From Armillaria gallica (Eukaryota > Basidiomycota > Agaricomycetes > Agaricales > Physalacriaceae): DNA of 64,000 nucleotides. The notes under the pieces are model-generated. The model saw only the letters and a list, made by a program, of their open reading frames with translations. It made no database searches and was not told the DNA's origin. The stretch covers positions 496,001 through 560,000 of the forward strand of contig JBANDB010000018.1 of assembly GCA_037576215.1 (NCBI GenBank), in the 5' to 3' direction. Positions 34,169 to 46,000 of the stretch are shown here, piece by piece; the first letter of the stretch is position 1, and each line of letters opens with the position of its first letter. Position numbers and translations under genes: made by a program.

Positions 34169-34909
34169 ATGGACGACGACCAAGCTCAAATTCCCGTTGA
34201 AAAGTTGGAAGTAGAGGAAGAAGATGCCCGTATCAAGAGAATAGGTGCGCTCGCCTCCTTGCACTGTGAATTCTGTCTGACATTCATGCAGAGGCCGTAA
34301 TGCATAAGCTCAATACTGCCTCCGACCTCAGGCCTCCACCGACCGCGGCCAAGCCGTTTGACTTTGGCGAAAGAAGGACCTTTGCGGTGGACCCACCCAG
34401 CGAACGTGAGCATTCTGATATACCTTCGGTTGCTAGGCTTACGACGCGTCAGTTCTATCTCGCGTGCAAGCATTCCTGCCTCAGATCGAGGCATCAAATG
34501 CTATTTTGACGCAGCGTGTTGAGTTAGATCCGAAAAGTGTTGACATTGAACATATCACAGAGGGGACGGATCAATACATTGAAATGGTTCGTCGCCATCT
34601 GACCGCAGCTCTACTACGTCCCTAACTTTACCTTAGAACCTAGGTCTTGGTGTCTTTGAGCATCGTAAAGATGTTCAATCCCAGCAGCAGAATCTTGACT
34701 TTCAGATGGCCGTGTCTTCATCTTCCGAGTCAGACGAAGAAGATTCCTCGGATACAGATACTGATTCTTCCTCCGAAATTATCACGTCGTTCTCACCTTC
34801 CCGGCGTCTAATTAAACCCCTTCCGAAACGTGTGCTCTCAGGCAACAGAAGTCCTCGTATTGTCGTGCTTGGAAGCCAGGAATTTCCAGAGTCTTCGAGT
34901 ACTCGTTGA
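34169..34909 (+). CDS. NOPCHAP1-like protein (DUF4598)
   Basis: Small acidic protein likely to be the fungal relative of NOPCHAP1, which helps deliver Nop58 to the R2TP chaperone during box C/D snoRNP assembly. Exon 1 encodes MDDDQAQIPVEKLEVEEEDA; after an intron the frame continues EAVMHKLNTASDL. The family core is FLPQIEASNAILTQRVE, DPKSVDIEHITEGTDQYIEM, then NLGLGVFE. The tail is a Ser/Asp/Glu run followed by a basic end. The core is joined across an intron with the unusual donor GTTCGT (34587-34636). About 160-170 residues in total. I am fairly confident of the family; the role is transferred from the human protein. Confidence 0.75.
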
Positions 34910-36456
34910 GTCGTTTTCTGGGGGTTGCGTTGTGGTGTGTTGACTGTTCGATCTTGCTCTATGTAATTCATTTTCCGTTTGTCTGTATGTAGTTCATACT
35001 TGTTATATAGCCGCTCGGCTGCATCTTCTACTCGGTGTTTCGCCGGATCTAAGAAACCGTGGTCGTCTGGACGCACGCAAGCCTCATTTTGCAAAAGAGG
35101 GGACCATCATCATGTCACTCAAATCCACGTCAACGCGGAGTTCAATCCACTCAAATCCAATGCCAGTCCGTGGAAGCAATCCTATATTATGCAAATCAAA
35201 TACCGTTACTCCCAGAAGGTAATGGAAATTTGATCTCGAAATACTCCCCTCAGACGCGTATGATCTTCAGGACGCGGCATGTATAAAATTCAGAAATATT
35301 ACGACCTACTACGACCGACGGTTACAAGTGCTAGACTAACTCTAGACCCGGACTCTCTACCCGGCGACGCACAATATAGCCATTATAATTCGACAGTGAG
35401 CCCTCGGCACATTGTTCCTGGACCCGTCCTTCCAAAATGAACGACGCGGCATGACATACACCGGGTACAGTACCACCAATCGCATAAATCACGATCGACA
35501 GCTCTGTACGAAATTCATAAAAAAACCTAAATTTCTGAACAGAGTTTTAATAAATTTGATAGGATCGGGCATTGGCCTGGGTACCTGCCGCTCCGTTTCG
35601 CGGAATGATGGCATTCGGGGAATGGTATCAACAATTGCGAGCTCTAGTCAAGCTTGAATCTGGGGCCCGGCCTTCACTCCCTGCTAGAGAAACAGTTTCT
35701 CTGGGAACAATCAATCGCAGTACTGTATGGGGGGTTTAATGGGGCCTGTAGAGGACGGCAAACCGTACCCTAGACAGGGATGCTAGGCACCATGCATATG
35801 TGCGTCGGTCTGTTTTCGCAGCCGTCTTTTTTATGAAAATCGCAACCGTGCAATCTCGATATCGAATCAGGTTCGATAAACTTATTCACCTCTCTTTCCT
35901 TAGAATGACCCTGAGGCTATGAGGCGACGTTGACCTAAGGCCTAGCAAGCACTGGCCTCCGCCTCAAGGGTAATCGGAGGTCATGAGTTATGAATAAGTC
36001 CTGTCAGAGTTCGGCCTCAAAGGTCGGCCAAGGATTCTGTCGCCTTGGCTAGTAAGCGCTTAAGCATCTAAGCATATGCCTAGAGATAGCATGTAACGCT
36101 TTTTGGACATTGGGATAATTAATAGCATCCATTTTCACTTCATTCTTCCGATCAACGGACACCAGGTGTTCCTCCGCGTGTGTATACAAGAAAAACAACT
36201 CCGATTCGCATTTCTATTTTACAGACAAAAAACAGTGATAGTTTCACAAGGGGCGGCGACTACTACTACAAAGAGTGCAGATCGCGCCTTTCCAGTATAT
36301 ATACAATTAAATCCAGCAAGAACAGTGAAGATGCTTGAGACCATGAGGGGTATTGATGCCGTAAGACTTTTGAAAAAATGATTTACGCTTGAAACTACCG
36401 CGATTCGAGCATGCTAAGCGCCTCCTGTACCGACCCGTCGATCGACGTCGTCCAGG
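34910..36456. other. Intergenic stretch, 1.5 kb
   Basis: No coding region supported. At 35685-35701 a perfect 7-bp stem with a 3-nt loop occurs (agagaaacagtttctct). Between about 35905 and 36060 the sequence is rich in GGCCT/AGGCC and CCTGAGGC/GCCTCAAGG blocks in opposite orientations, suggesting remains of a small inverted-repeat element. Confidence 0.35.
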
Positions 36457-38283
36457 CTACGAAAAATGACCGTTAGCATCGGACGCCATGCTCAGCATAT
36501 GATCAATCTGCGTACCCCACTCCCAGTTTCGTGTAAACCTATTGCCCAACTGTTGAAGCTTCTCCCATAATTGACTCTCTGCTAATCGTTCCCAATCAAT
36601 GTCGTCGGCAAAAGTGAAGTAACGGCCGTTCAACCGCGAGCGCTCCTGCACATGAAGAGCCAAGGGCCGTCGAATGCTGTCGTAAACTTGGAGGGCCCGC
36701 TCGATGTTTCCCCTGTGGGTGCCTCGGTGTCTCAGGACAGTGGCAAGGATGTAGGCGTCCTACACATGATGAATAAATGTCCATTAATGTAACGGAAATT
36801 ATGAAACGTACTTCGATAGCCTGTCCAGCTCCAGATCCCTGATGGGGACACATCGCATGAGCCTAAAAACGCACGTAAGATTGGACTATCCAATCATTGC
36901 TGTCAAACCATACATACCGCATCACCCAAGAGGGCGACTCTGCCTGTGACGAAAGACTTCATTGGTTTGACCGTATGTATGGCCCATTGAAGAGGTCTGT
37001 CGACACACTGAGTTGAAATAAATGAGTAAGGAGTCTACGAGTTTAGATAAGTAGAACTGACAGAGATCAACATGAGAACCTCAGGTTCCCAGGTCTGGAA
37101 GTTTGAGGCGAATGCCGACACATCAGTGGCGCTCATCCATGGTCCGTTGAACTTGGTGCCTTCCAAGTCATGCCTCATTACGAAGGCCACGAAATTGATT
37201 GCTCTACCCTGAGAAATCGGGTACGCGATAACGAACTGCGATAACAATGAGTAAGGGGATCCCGCACTAGTAGGTAAACCTTTCAAACTTACGCCGTTCT
37301 TGCCTAGATACTAGAGTCAAAAAGTGAAGAACATCAGCATGTGTCTCGCATAAGTTAGGAAGTGATTCTGAATACGTACTTGCATAGGCGTTGTTAGGAC
37401 GCTGTGGTTTGCATTGCAGGCTCGGAGTTTTGCAGCAGGGATAAGAGCACGGTACGCGACCTGTCCAGTCCAAGATGGATGGATGGCATCCAACGCTCTG
37501 GCTGCTTCACTCGGCCGACCTTCTGCCTGGGCCCAGTGGGCTCTCTCATTCAGCAAGGCTGCTCTCACGGAAGACTTCAGGCCATCCGCGCCAATGAGTA
37601 GATCACACGTCGCCCTGCTTCCATCCTCGAAAAGAAGCTCCACGGGGCCAGTCAGATCCTGTGTATATGACCGTATACGCTTTTTGAAGAACATCCTCGT
37701 GGACGGTGGGAGGTGGCTGATAAGAACCTGCTGAAAATCGGCTCGGTGGATAGTGATCAAAGTACCTATACCATTTTGACGTCAGTACGAAATCAATCAG
37801 CTCGCGGAACTTGTTCACCATTGGTTACAAGCGTATAGAAATCTACTCCCTTCAGTTGGTCGCTCTTTCGGTATCTGAAAGCCCGTACTGAATAGTGATG
37901 ATCAATGGGAGTCTCAAACAATCAAGTGAACAAGATACCTGGCCCATCTTTCACTTCTGATTCTGTTCGTTGTAACAGTTCTTGGTCAATGCCGAGCGCC
38001 TTGATGACCTTCCATGGACCTGCAGCTTTTCAGTGCGGTGATAACTAGCATATAAGCTAAATAGACTTACGAGGGAAAATGCCAATCCCTGCTCCCACTT
38101 CGGCAAGTTGAGATGCAGATTCGTAGACATCGACCTGTACATCCCCGTATTTTGCGAGGGCTAGTGCACATGTCAATCCGCCTATACCTGCGCCGCTGTC
38201 CGCCAAACATTAGTACGCGTGCATTTCAGGCAAGTGGAGTGCATGACTTACCAAATGGCTACGCGGAGTCGTGGTTGGCTCAT
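36457..38283 (-). CDS. FAD-dependent monooxygenase (salicylate hydroxylase-like)
   Basis: Group A flavoprotein monooxygenase that would hydroxylate an aromatic or polyketide-like substrate with NAD(P)H. All three fingerprints are visible: the GxGxxG ADP-binding loop after the first intron (GAGIGGLTCALALAKYG, with E-Y-V..VYES end), DLLIGADGLKSSVR (about 37580), and GRVALLGDAAHAMCPHQGSG followed by AGQAIEDA (about 36850-36930). Start at 38283 (MSQPRLRVAIW) is immediately upstream of the first intron. About eight exons; stop at 36457. An alternative short 3' exon could add about 20 residues. No signal peptide. It stands alone, with no neighbouring biosynthetic genes. Substrate undetermined. Confidence 0.88.
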
Positions 38284-39492
38284 TACAATAAATCGTCAGG
38301 GAAAGAGCACAGGCTAAAGTAGAGGAGAAACGGGTTATGATAATCTGGATATCCAAGAAGGCCGCCATTTTGAGGTTCATTTTATATTTGACACCATCTG
38401 GCCGGCACAGAACTGCGACGCGTCCGATATTGACATGTGTGATCTAAAGAAAGACGTTTCTGCTCAATTTCCGATTTCATCCAATTGTCCCACGATTCGG
38501 TCGCGCGGGCAAGGAGCCTATCCTCGCCCTCATTAACAACCGGTCATATGATCAAATGTTGGCGAGTATAGTCGAGGTAGACGCTTGTATCGCAATCTTT
38601 CACGAGGCACGCGGAATCAATTTAAAATCCAGCCTCGCCGTTTCGAAGGGCTTCTTTCGTTCGCCATTTGGCTGTGGAATCTCGACCTCTTATTTCCACG
38701 TTAATCATCGTTATGTACCTTGTATCCCTCGGGCTACGATACATTTGAGTGTCATAATTTGCGACTCAGATCCAGAACAGGCCCAGATAGATGTGAGTTT
38801 TCAGCGGAAATAAACGAGTAACCAAGCGTGAATGACGTACCGGGTCCCCCAGGCCTCCACGATGCACAGTGATTACGCGTGTACAGCAGGGGGGCTGCGG
38901 CGCCAGTATGTTGAACTGATGGTGGACGAGATAAAATTGAATATAGCCTCCGGTATTCATTCAAAGCTACATGGGTCAAGACCCGATCTCCCCCCACGTG
39001 CAGATCATGATCCAGATTCCTTTTGCAGCGATCATTCGCTCGCGTGCAAGAAGCTCGACGAGTTTTACTGGACAAAACTAGCTTATTCTGAAGCAAAATA
39101 CCCTAACTGTCCGGCGGAACTGAGGAAGGGGTGTTGAACTGCAAAATTACTCACAGCGGAAATGCTTATCTTGAGAGGTTCTGGGTGCTTTGCACCATGC
39201 TTGGCTTCACATTCACATTCACAAGGAAGAGGGACGGAGGAACAGTTTTTAGCGAGGGTAACCTCCGATTTGGACGCCCTGCGGAAGCTTGAAGCCTACC
39301 GGCATCCGGAAGGCTATTCGGCCCGAATTAAATCAAGAGTTCTTTTCTTCCGAGGGTGAATCAAAATCAGGGCAACAGGCCCACTGGCAGGCACACAGTA
39401 AGTAACATTAGAGAGCGGGAGACACGAATATTGCAGCCTATATAAAAAGGACTCGGCAACGAAATCAGCGCACCCGTTACAGTATTCAATCT
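38284..39492. other. Intergenic stretch, 1.2 kb
   Basis: No supported coding region. ACGCGT at 38418-38423 is 135 bp upstream of the monooxygenase ATG. A TATA-like box (TATATAAAAAG, 39439-39449) lies about 50 bp before the candidate ORF at 39493. Confidence 0.4.
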
Positions 39493-39918
39493 ATGATGAC
39501 TACAGCAGCATTACCTCTCGGCTCGCAGGGTGCCTTGCGAGCACGCAATTCCGTATGGGACCCTCTGCTTGCTACGCGGCAACTGTTGCTACTAATAGCT
39601 TTTTGCTCCTTCTGTTCGATACGAACGACCAGAGGCATGGGCAATTCATTTGAACGAGCGTGGAAGGTAAGAACCGGTGGAAGAAAGATTTCTCCGGCCA
39701 TTCATTCCCTTCCCAGAAAGAAGAATCACTCCCGTGGGGCTGAGTTTGCCTACCGTGATTTTGAGTTGGGGTCGCCGGTTCGTTCATCCGTATCTCTGGA
39801 AACAACGATATTAACGCAACCCTTCGGTCCTTCTTGGCAGCTAGGTATGCACCAGAGGGCAGGGCTAACGGGGCAGGCGTCATCCCGACTCGGACCAAGA
39901 AAATTCTCAGAACGATAG
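39493..39918 (+). CDS. Candidate short gene behind a TATA box
   Basis: A 141-codon frame starting about 50 bp after a strong TATA-like box. The N-terminus includes a hydrophobic patch (QLLLLIAFCSFCSI). A GTAAGA at about 39667 could instead end a first exon of roughly 58 codons. No family recognised and the composition (Arg/Ser-rich after the patch) does not look strongly coding. Listed because of promoter spacing only. Confidence 0.2.
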   Translation: MMTTAALPLGSQGALRARNSVWDPLLATRQLLLLIAFCSFCSIRTTRGMGNSFERAWKVRTGGRKISPAIHSLPRKKNHSRGAEFAYRDFELGSPVRSSVSLETTILTQPFGPSWQLGMHQRAGLTGQASSRLGPRKFSER

Positions 39919-40449
39919 ACCTATAACAGCAGACAGTTCGCGCGATTTGGGCGGGATCGACCTGGGGTGTTCACACATGTATATGACGTAAGACAAACTT
40001 CCGATGATCTACAGGCTTCTTCCAGGGCGCTTGAAGAAAGATGCCTGTGTGCAACGTGAACAGTATTTTCCCTATGTGGTGAACCGTCATTGTACCTGGG
40101 AAGAGGCCTTCAGTACTCCTTGTGCTCTCGAAAGCTGCGTCGTGATCTCAACTGTTACCAGCGTGATTCAGGTCTGATATATGAAGATTTAGTACGGATT
40201 TATTGTGCAGACCTACTCGATTCTTAATCGTCTTCCAGATTCTTGCAGGTGTTTCTCTTCGGAAATGAGTATCAGGCCGAAGGGTTCAGCGCGCGAAAGA
40301 CGGGCTTGTGGATAAGCCAAATAACTTTGTCATTCACACATTACAAGGACGGAACAGTTACAGACGTCTCGTGGCTTCTGAGGTAACGCGCAGGCCTAGA
40401 CTCACACCAATCAGTCATAGTGCAACGTATTGAAAAGCCACTGTACCTT
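39919..40449. other. Intergenic stretch
   Basis: No gene, RNA or repeat seen. Confidence 0.35.
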
Positions 40450-41719
40450 CTACCAGCCAAATATCAAGTCCGACACCTGACCAAGAACACCTTTACTCGG
40501 AGAAGGACCAGCCGAAGGCATGTTTATAGAACCTGCTGGGTTTCCTCCCTTCGCTGTCCAAGCATGAGGCTGTGGGGTTGCAGGCTTTTCGGAAGCGCCG
40601 ACTCGCTTGAATACCGAGGTAGAAGGTGCAAGCTTGATCGGTGTTCCTACCGACGGGGTGCTGGTACCCAAATGCGGCGCAGGGGAAGGCTCATCGACGG
40701 CCATCGCATTCGACGCAAGACTGGAGTCCACGCTCGCACGTAATGGCTGTCCAAGTAGAGCCTCAGCCTGCGCTGGATCCTATTCATAAAAGTCGTAAGC
40801 CAAGGATATGATGACATGAAACACGCACTTACCGCCCACTTCGCACCTACCATCCAGGATCCCGCGAGAATCTCCCCGTTCTTGCGAACGGCGCGCATAG
40901 CATCACCTGGATCTCTGTACCCAATTCTAAAGCAGTTCGTGATTTCTGTGTTCGGATCTGCGTCTGTCGAATCACCTAGCGACCTGAAATACTCCGCGGT
41001 GACGCTATACTTATCCGGGGGGTAGCCGAATACAATTATATATAATGGCTGAGAAATTTGGGACATTGTTGGAGTGCGGGATCGCCTTGTTAGTGGTGAC
41101 GAGTGATCCGCTGTTGACGACTTGAAAAAATTTAGATCAACCGGGGGACAAAGGACACCGCCGACGTACCCTAGGCTGGTAGCGTGTGTTGACATTGGGT
41201 ATCTCGTTGGGAATATCGTTGACGGACATCATAGGAGGCGCATCTTCATCGTCAGCCAGGGACTGTCGTTGCCTACACAACATCAAACACCAGCAATGAA
41301 TATAAATTTCGGCACACGCACCTGGAAGTTTCGAACATTGAATCCATGCCAAAGTCCGATGCCGATCCTCTCAGTAGTGAATGGTTCATTTTTGCCTTTG
41401 TTGGCACTATTGGAGCGTCGTCAGCGCGCTGGCTTTGAGGGGATGTCTGACCAAAATTAGCGTCGTGGCATCAATGATATACAATAAATATCTACATTTC
41501 CCGGTGTCAATTGCTACCCGAATGTTAAAGGATGGCTTTTATATCGTAAAACACGATTCTTACCATGAGATATCCAGCCTGGTAATTGCTCCGTGGTTGG
41601 GATAATGACTCGCTGAGTGACGCGCTGAGAGAGCTACTAGGGCCCGGATTCCAAGCAGAATTGTGGTGAGAGCCTGTAAGTGGTGTCATTCCAGCAACTG
41701 AGAACGATGAACTCGACAT
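40450..41719 (-). CDS. NUP53: Nucleoporin Nup53/Nup35
   Basis: Structural subunit of the inner ring of the nuclear pore that links Nup93-type scaffolds to the membrane. The N-terminus (MSSSSFSVAGMTPLTGSHHN) is Ser-rich; a middle exon carries NHSLLRGSASDFGMDSMF. The RRM-like MPPN domain follows (about 40830-41080): LYIIVFGYPPDKYSVTAEYF, then GYRDPGDAMRAVRKNGEIL and MVGAKWADP. The C-terminus ends in GVLGQVSDLIFGW, the amphipathic membrane-binding helix that is a hallmark of Nup53 homologues. Five or six exons. About 350 residues, within the family range. Start at 41719 is the first Met of the Ser-rich exon. The call is strong because the domain and the terminal helix agree. Confidence 0.9.
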
Positions 41720-43026
41720 TATGGTGCCGTGAAAGAAGGATATTCAATGACTCGAAAAGTTCGAAGACAAAGGGTATTTCAATGTTTGGTCAGGTTTGGT
41801 CTAGCAAACAGAGACACAGAAGGCGGCCGTCGGGACTGGGAATCTCCATATATAGGTATGCCGGACTTTGGTCCCGACACGTCGGCAGACACCAATTTCA
41901 ACCTTTTTATGACCAAAGTCACTTTCAGGCCTAATATCAATGTCAACGTTCATCCGCAAGCGAGACTTGTGTTTACCTTTCCCTTAGGCTTGAATATTTG
42001 AATCATTCAACGGACAGTCGTGATTATCCATGAGAATCCGCCATTTTATTCTAGGCTGTGTTTTGTTCTTCGCTGAGATTCTCAATTATCACAAATTACG
42101 CCTTCGAGTACCTATTGCCTATAATCTATAATGCTGAAGCAGATGGAACCTCGGCCTCCTCACTCGGTCTGCCAGCTTGAGGCTCAAACAAATCTTCGAG
42201 GACTGCTTCCTCAGACTGACTCTGTTGTCTGATGATAGCGGTCGTCCGGTGTCAGAAAATGAATGGATAACTGAATAAAATTTGAACACTGAAGCGGGTT
42301 CTTTTATCCCCCGAGGGGGATAGGAAGCATTCACTCCGAGTCTGTTCCTGGTGGTTTGCAACGCCGATCCTGTGTTCTCAAGACTGTCATTCTTGCACAA
42401 TCCCAGATGCTCGAAGCTCCTTCTCTGACGTTGTTCTCGACATTGTTCTCATCAGCTACTCTCATCAAGAGCGTGAGCGCCAAAATGCTATGTTTTCTCC
42501 AGATCATGATTCGCGACGCGCTGCACAGCCGTATAATTGGAACGCGACGTAAACGATGCCCACTTATAAAATACAGCCACTCTGATTGTTTAAAACTTTC
42601 TCCAAGGATGAAGCATGTGAGGCTGTTCTGAAGGGAAAGAAATTCGTCCGCGGTCGTGCTTCAGATCAACCAGAAAGAAGGGGCCAGAGGTCCCTTGGCT
42701 ATTTCTGCTTTCCGGGAGATGATACGGTCCGAGTATAGGCTGAGCTTGTTTTGTTGTCGTTTCCTTCGCCGTACGAGGTTTGCATAAAACTGAGTCGGAA
42801 TTTGAGCAATAGCCAAGAGGTGGTCGTGGATGAAAGCCAAGAACGGTGATCACCGCATCACGACCGTCACGCTTCTTGCTCACCGACCACCATCACCGAC
42901 TGCGAGACCCTATTCCTCTACTCGTCGAGGTCGAGGTCGACAGCTATATCGGATCCTGTCGTGAACAACAGCGCCGAAAGGAGAAGATCAGTCGCCCGAT
43001 TATAGGCGCCCCGTGCCGCAGCCATA
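41720..43026. other. Intergenic region and Rho GEF promoter
   Basis: No supported gene. A 97-codon minus-strand frame (42590-42883) overlaps what should be the GEF promoter and matches nothing. The last 150 bp before 43027 are likely the GEF leader. Confidence 0.35.
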
Positions 43027-46000
43027 ATGCTGTCTACGTCCATGACGTCCCAACGTTCGACTACCCCAGTAGATCAGGATTTGCAGACGCTGTATGATGA
43101 AGTATGGGCTGGATTTGCGATGGAGGAGCCATCGTCGGCGGTGTCATCAGAAAGGGACCTCGACCGCATATACAGCGTCTACGGTGCAGATAGCGAGTAT
43201 ACACCGTCGCCGACCGGTCATGGTGCGTGGACTTATTCGAATCTTGTGCTATACTTGCAGATTGACGCCCTCACGGTATAGGCTCCAATACTCGCCAAGA
43301 ACTACCTATTCCTTCATCACGGCCTTCGCGAAACACTCCATCACCATCACCCATCAGTGGGAGCGGCAGTGTTCGTCGACTCCCACCCACGCCTCGTTCT
43401 GCTCATATATCGACCCCTTCGTTCTCCATGCCTGAGCCAGACGTCTACGAATCCCAGCATCGACCGAGTCTCAGTAGCTCAGAGTCATATTCGCCAGGCA
43501 ATCCATCCTCAGACATGCTTCGGGGGCCAGCAGCCAGCAGCAAGACTGGATCCATGAGCGGTCGGCGCCTCCCAGCCCCGCCCACCGCCAGTCCTCGACA
43601 TCCGTCCGACGCCCGGACACTACCTTCAAATGGAACAGGGGACCCTCCGTATCGTGCTTCTCCCCACCATAACAACCAAGGCTCTGGAGACTCGTACACT
43701 GCGCACAATCCAGTAACTTCGTCCTCAAATAGACGAGCAGGTGTGGGTCCAGAACTCTCTTACCGATCGTCGCCGAGTAATGGAGACGCAAGGCGGGCGC
43801 CTTCACCGTCCTTTGATTACTACGACTCAGGTCTTGGTATGCCGTCTTCTGGATCTCCGTCGCTCCCACAAGAGAAAGCTTCAGGTACATTGGGTCGAGA
43901 TTCGGCACACCGCCCGTATCCAAGCGGCAGTGATCCCTCTTCTTTCCCGGGCTACGGTTCTCCTCTTCCTCCTCCTCCTCAGCACCGCAGCGGCTTAGGT
44001 CACACGATGTCACTTTCTGGATCATCATTAGAAGTTCCACGAGCAGTTCCCCGCCGTCCGAGCAGGGAGTTTCAAAATGATTACTTCCCCCAGGGTGATT
44101 ACCCAACAACATCAGATGTTGTACCGCCAGGTGCGTGTCTGTTTCTTCCATGTAATGGCTCAGTTAATAACAGCAATTCTAGCGGCTAGTCATGTAGACG
44201 TTAGGTCAGAGCATCGGAATGCTTCGGTCAATTACGGCCTTCACCAATTAACAAGTTCAACATCACAGCCGGAACATCTACCCCCACCTCCGGTGGCCAC
44301 TTATTATCCCTCTACCTCATATCTGGAACCTAGCCCAAATGATCAGTTTTATGACGCCAGTCCTAGTACTGTTGTGCGCCGCCCTAGCGATATGTTACGC
44401 GACATCGCGAATTACTCACATGCCGGAGAACCTGACGGAATGGAGGATGTTGAATATTGGGAGGACGAAGAAGAAGGGGAAGAAAGTTTTGTCAACTTTT
44501 CGTTATTGTCACATCTGGCTGTTCAGTTGAAAGACAAGGTCCCGAGAGGGACTCATGTGAAGGGGAGTATACCGTACCCTCGGGCGTTCACGGGTAAGGA
44601 CATTGTGGTGAGTTACCTTTTATTTCTCCAGTATTTTTGCTTGAACCGCTGCGCAGTCAACAATACAATCGCTGATACAGCGCGAACTCGCTATCAATCT
44701 CAGCATGTCAACAAGCGATCGGCGGGCCGCTCTGCAGGTGGCAAGGAGTCTACAAAGTCAACTCTTCTTCTATGAAGTCGAGTGGGGCGGACGCGTGCTA
44801 CAGGATGGCGTCGAGGACGTGTATATGTTCCTCGATGACCAGGAGGGCACTTCAGACTTTGCTCCGATGCGGGAGGAACTACCGACAGGCGTGGTGACAA
44901 TGCTAACGAAATGTTATGTTTCGACGTGTGTTGACGAGTCTCCTTGCTATTCCTATTCGTGTCCACGAAGGGTGAGATCTCGATCTCTAGGCTTTCGTCA
45001 CGCATTCGCTCACATCAATAGCAGGGAAACTCAATATTAGGCCCATCAAATGGTCCAGTGGAGCTACCCGTATCGGTGCCGAAACCAGATTGGCCTAGTA
45101 CAGTGCCCAAGGACGTCATTGATGCACTGCCTGAGAGCGAGATCAACCGTCAAACGTATGTTTATGTCTTAAAGGGAAGGATTACAGTCGCTGACCTGAA
45201 ATGCCAGCATCATCCACAAAATCATCAACAAGGAGGATCAGTACATTCAAGATCTGGATATTGTTGAATCCGACTTCATCAAGCCTCTTCGACTGGCCAA
45301 CCCACCGATCATATCACCTCCGGAAAAATTGGAAGAGTTCATCGATGATGTCTTTGGAAATATCTTGGATCTGCGGGAGTGCAATCGGCGGCTGCTGGAG
45401 GTGATGTATGTCCGACAACGTGAACAGCAATACGTGATCCAGCGGATTGGAGACGTATTCCTCGCTGCCGCCACCGAGTTCAGGCTGGCTTATCCCATCT
45501 ACATCGGACATTACCCCTTGGCAGAAAAGAGGCTAAAGGACGAAGTTGAAAATAACCCGGAATTCCGGCGGTTCCTCGAGGTACGAGCGAAATGTGGCTG
45601 TCATTTATGTTAGCTCATCGTATGCTGTAGCAATGTTCAAGGCAAACAACAAGACAGGGCGGAGATAACTTGCGCCTTGACCTAAAACACTTCCTCAATC
45701 GGCCATCGGAGCACCTGCAAAAATATCCAGTCTTTTTGGAGGCCATTTACCATGAGACAGCCGTTGGGAACCCTGATGCGGATTACCTTATGGAAGCGAT
45801 TGAGGCTATCAAGAGCTTGCAAACTGTGGCTCAGCTGAGGACCTTCCAATCCGCCATGGGAAAGGGTACACCTGGTAAATGGGAGTGGCATGATCTCGTC
45901 TCGACCGAGATACGGAAAAGTCTGCCAAAGGAGGAGGCGAAGCGTCAATCGTATGTCCTGGCTTTTTCGTCGGTACACTTCTCTTAATTCCGTTTTAGGA

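Noticed and set aside
43471..44151. 226-codon minus-strand open frame
   Set aside because: Antisense to the Ser/Pro-rich N-terminus of the Rho GEF; no motifs.
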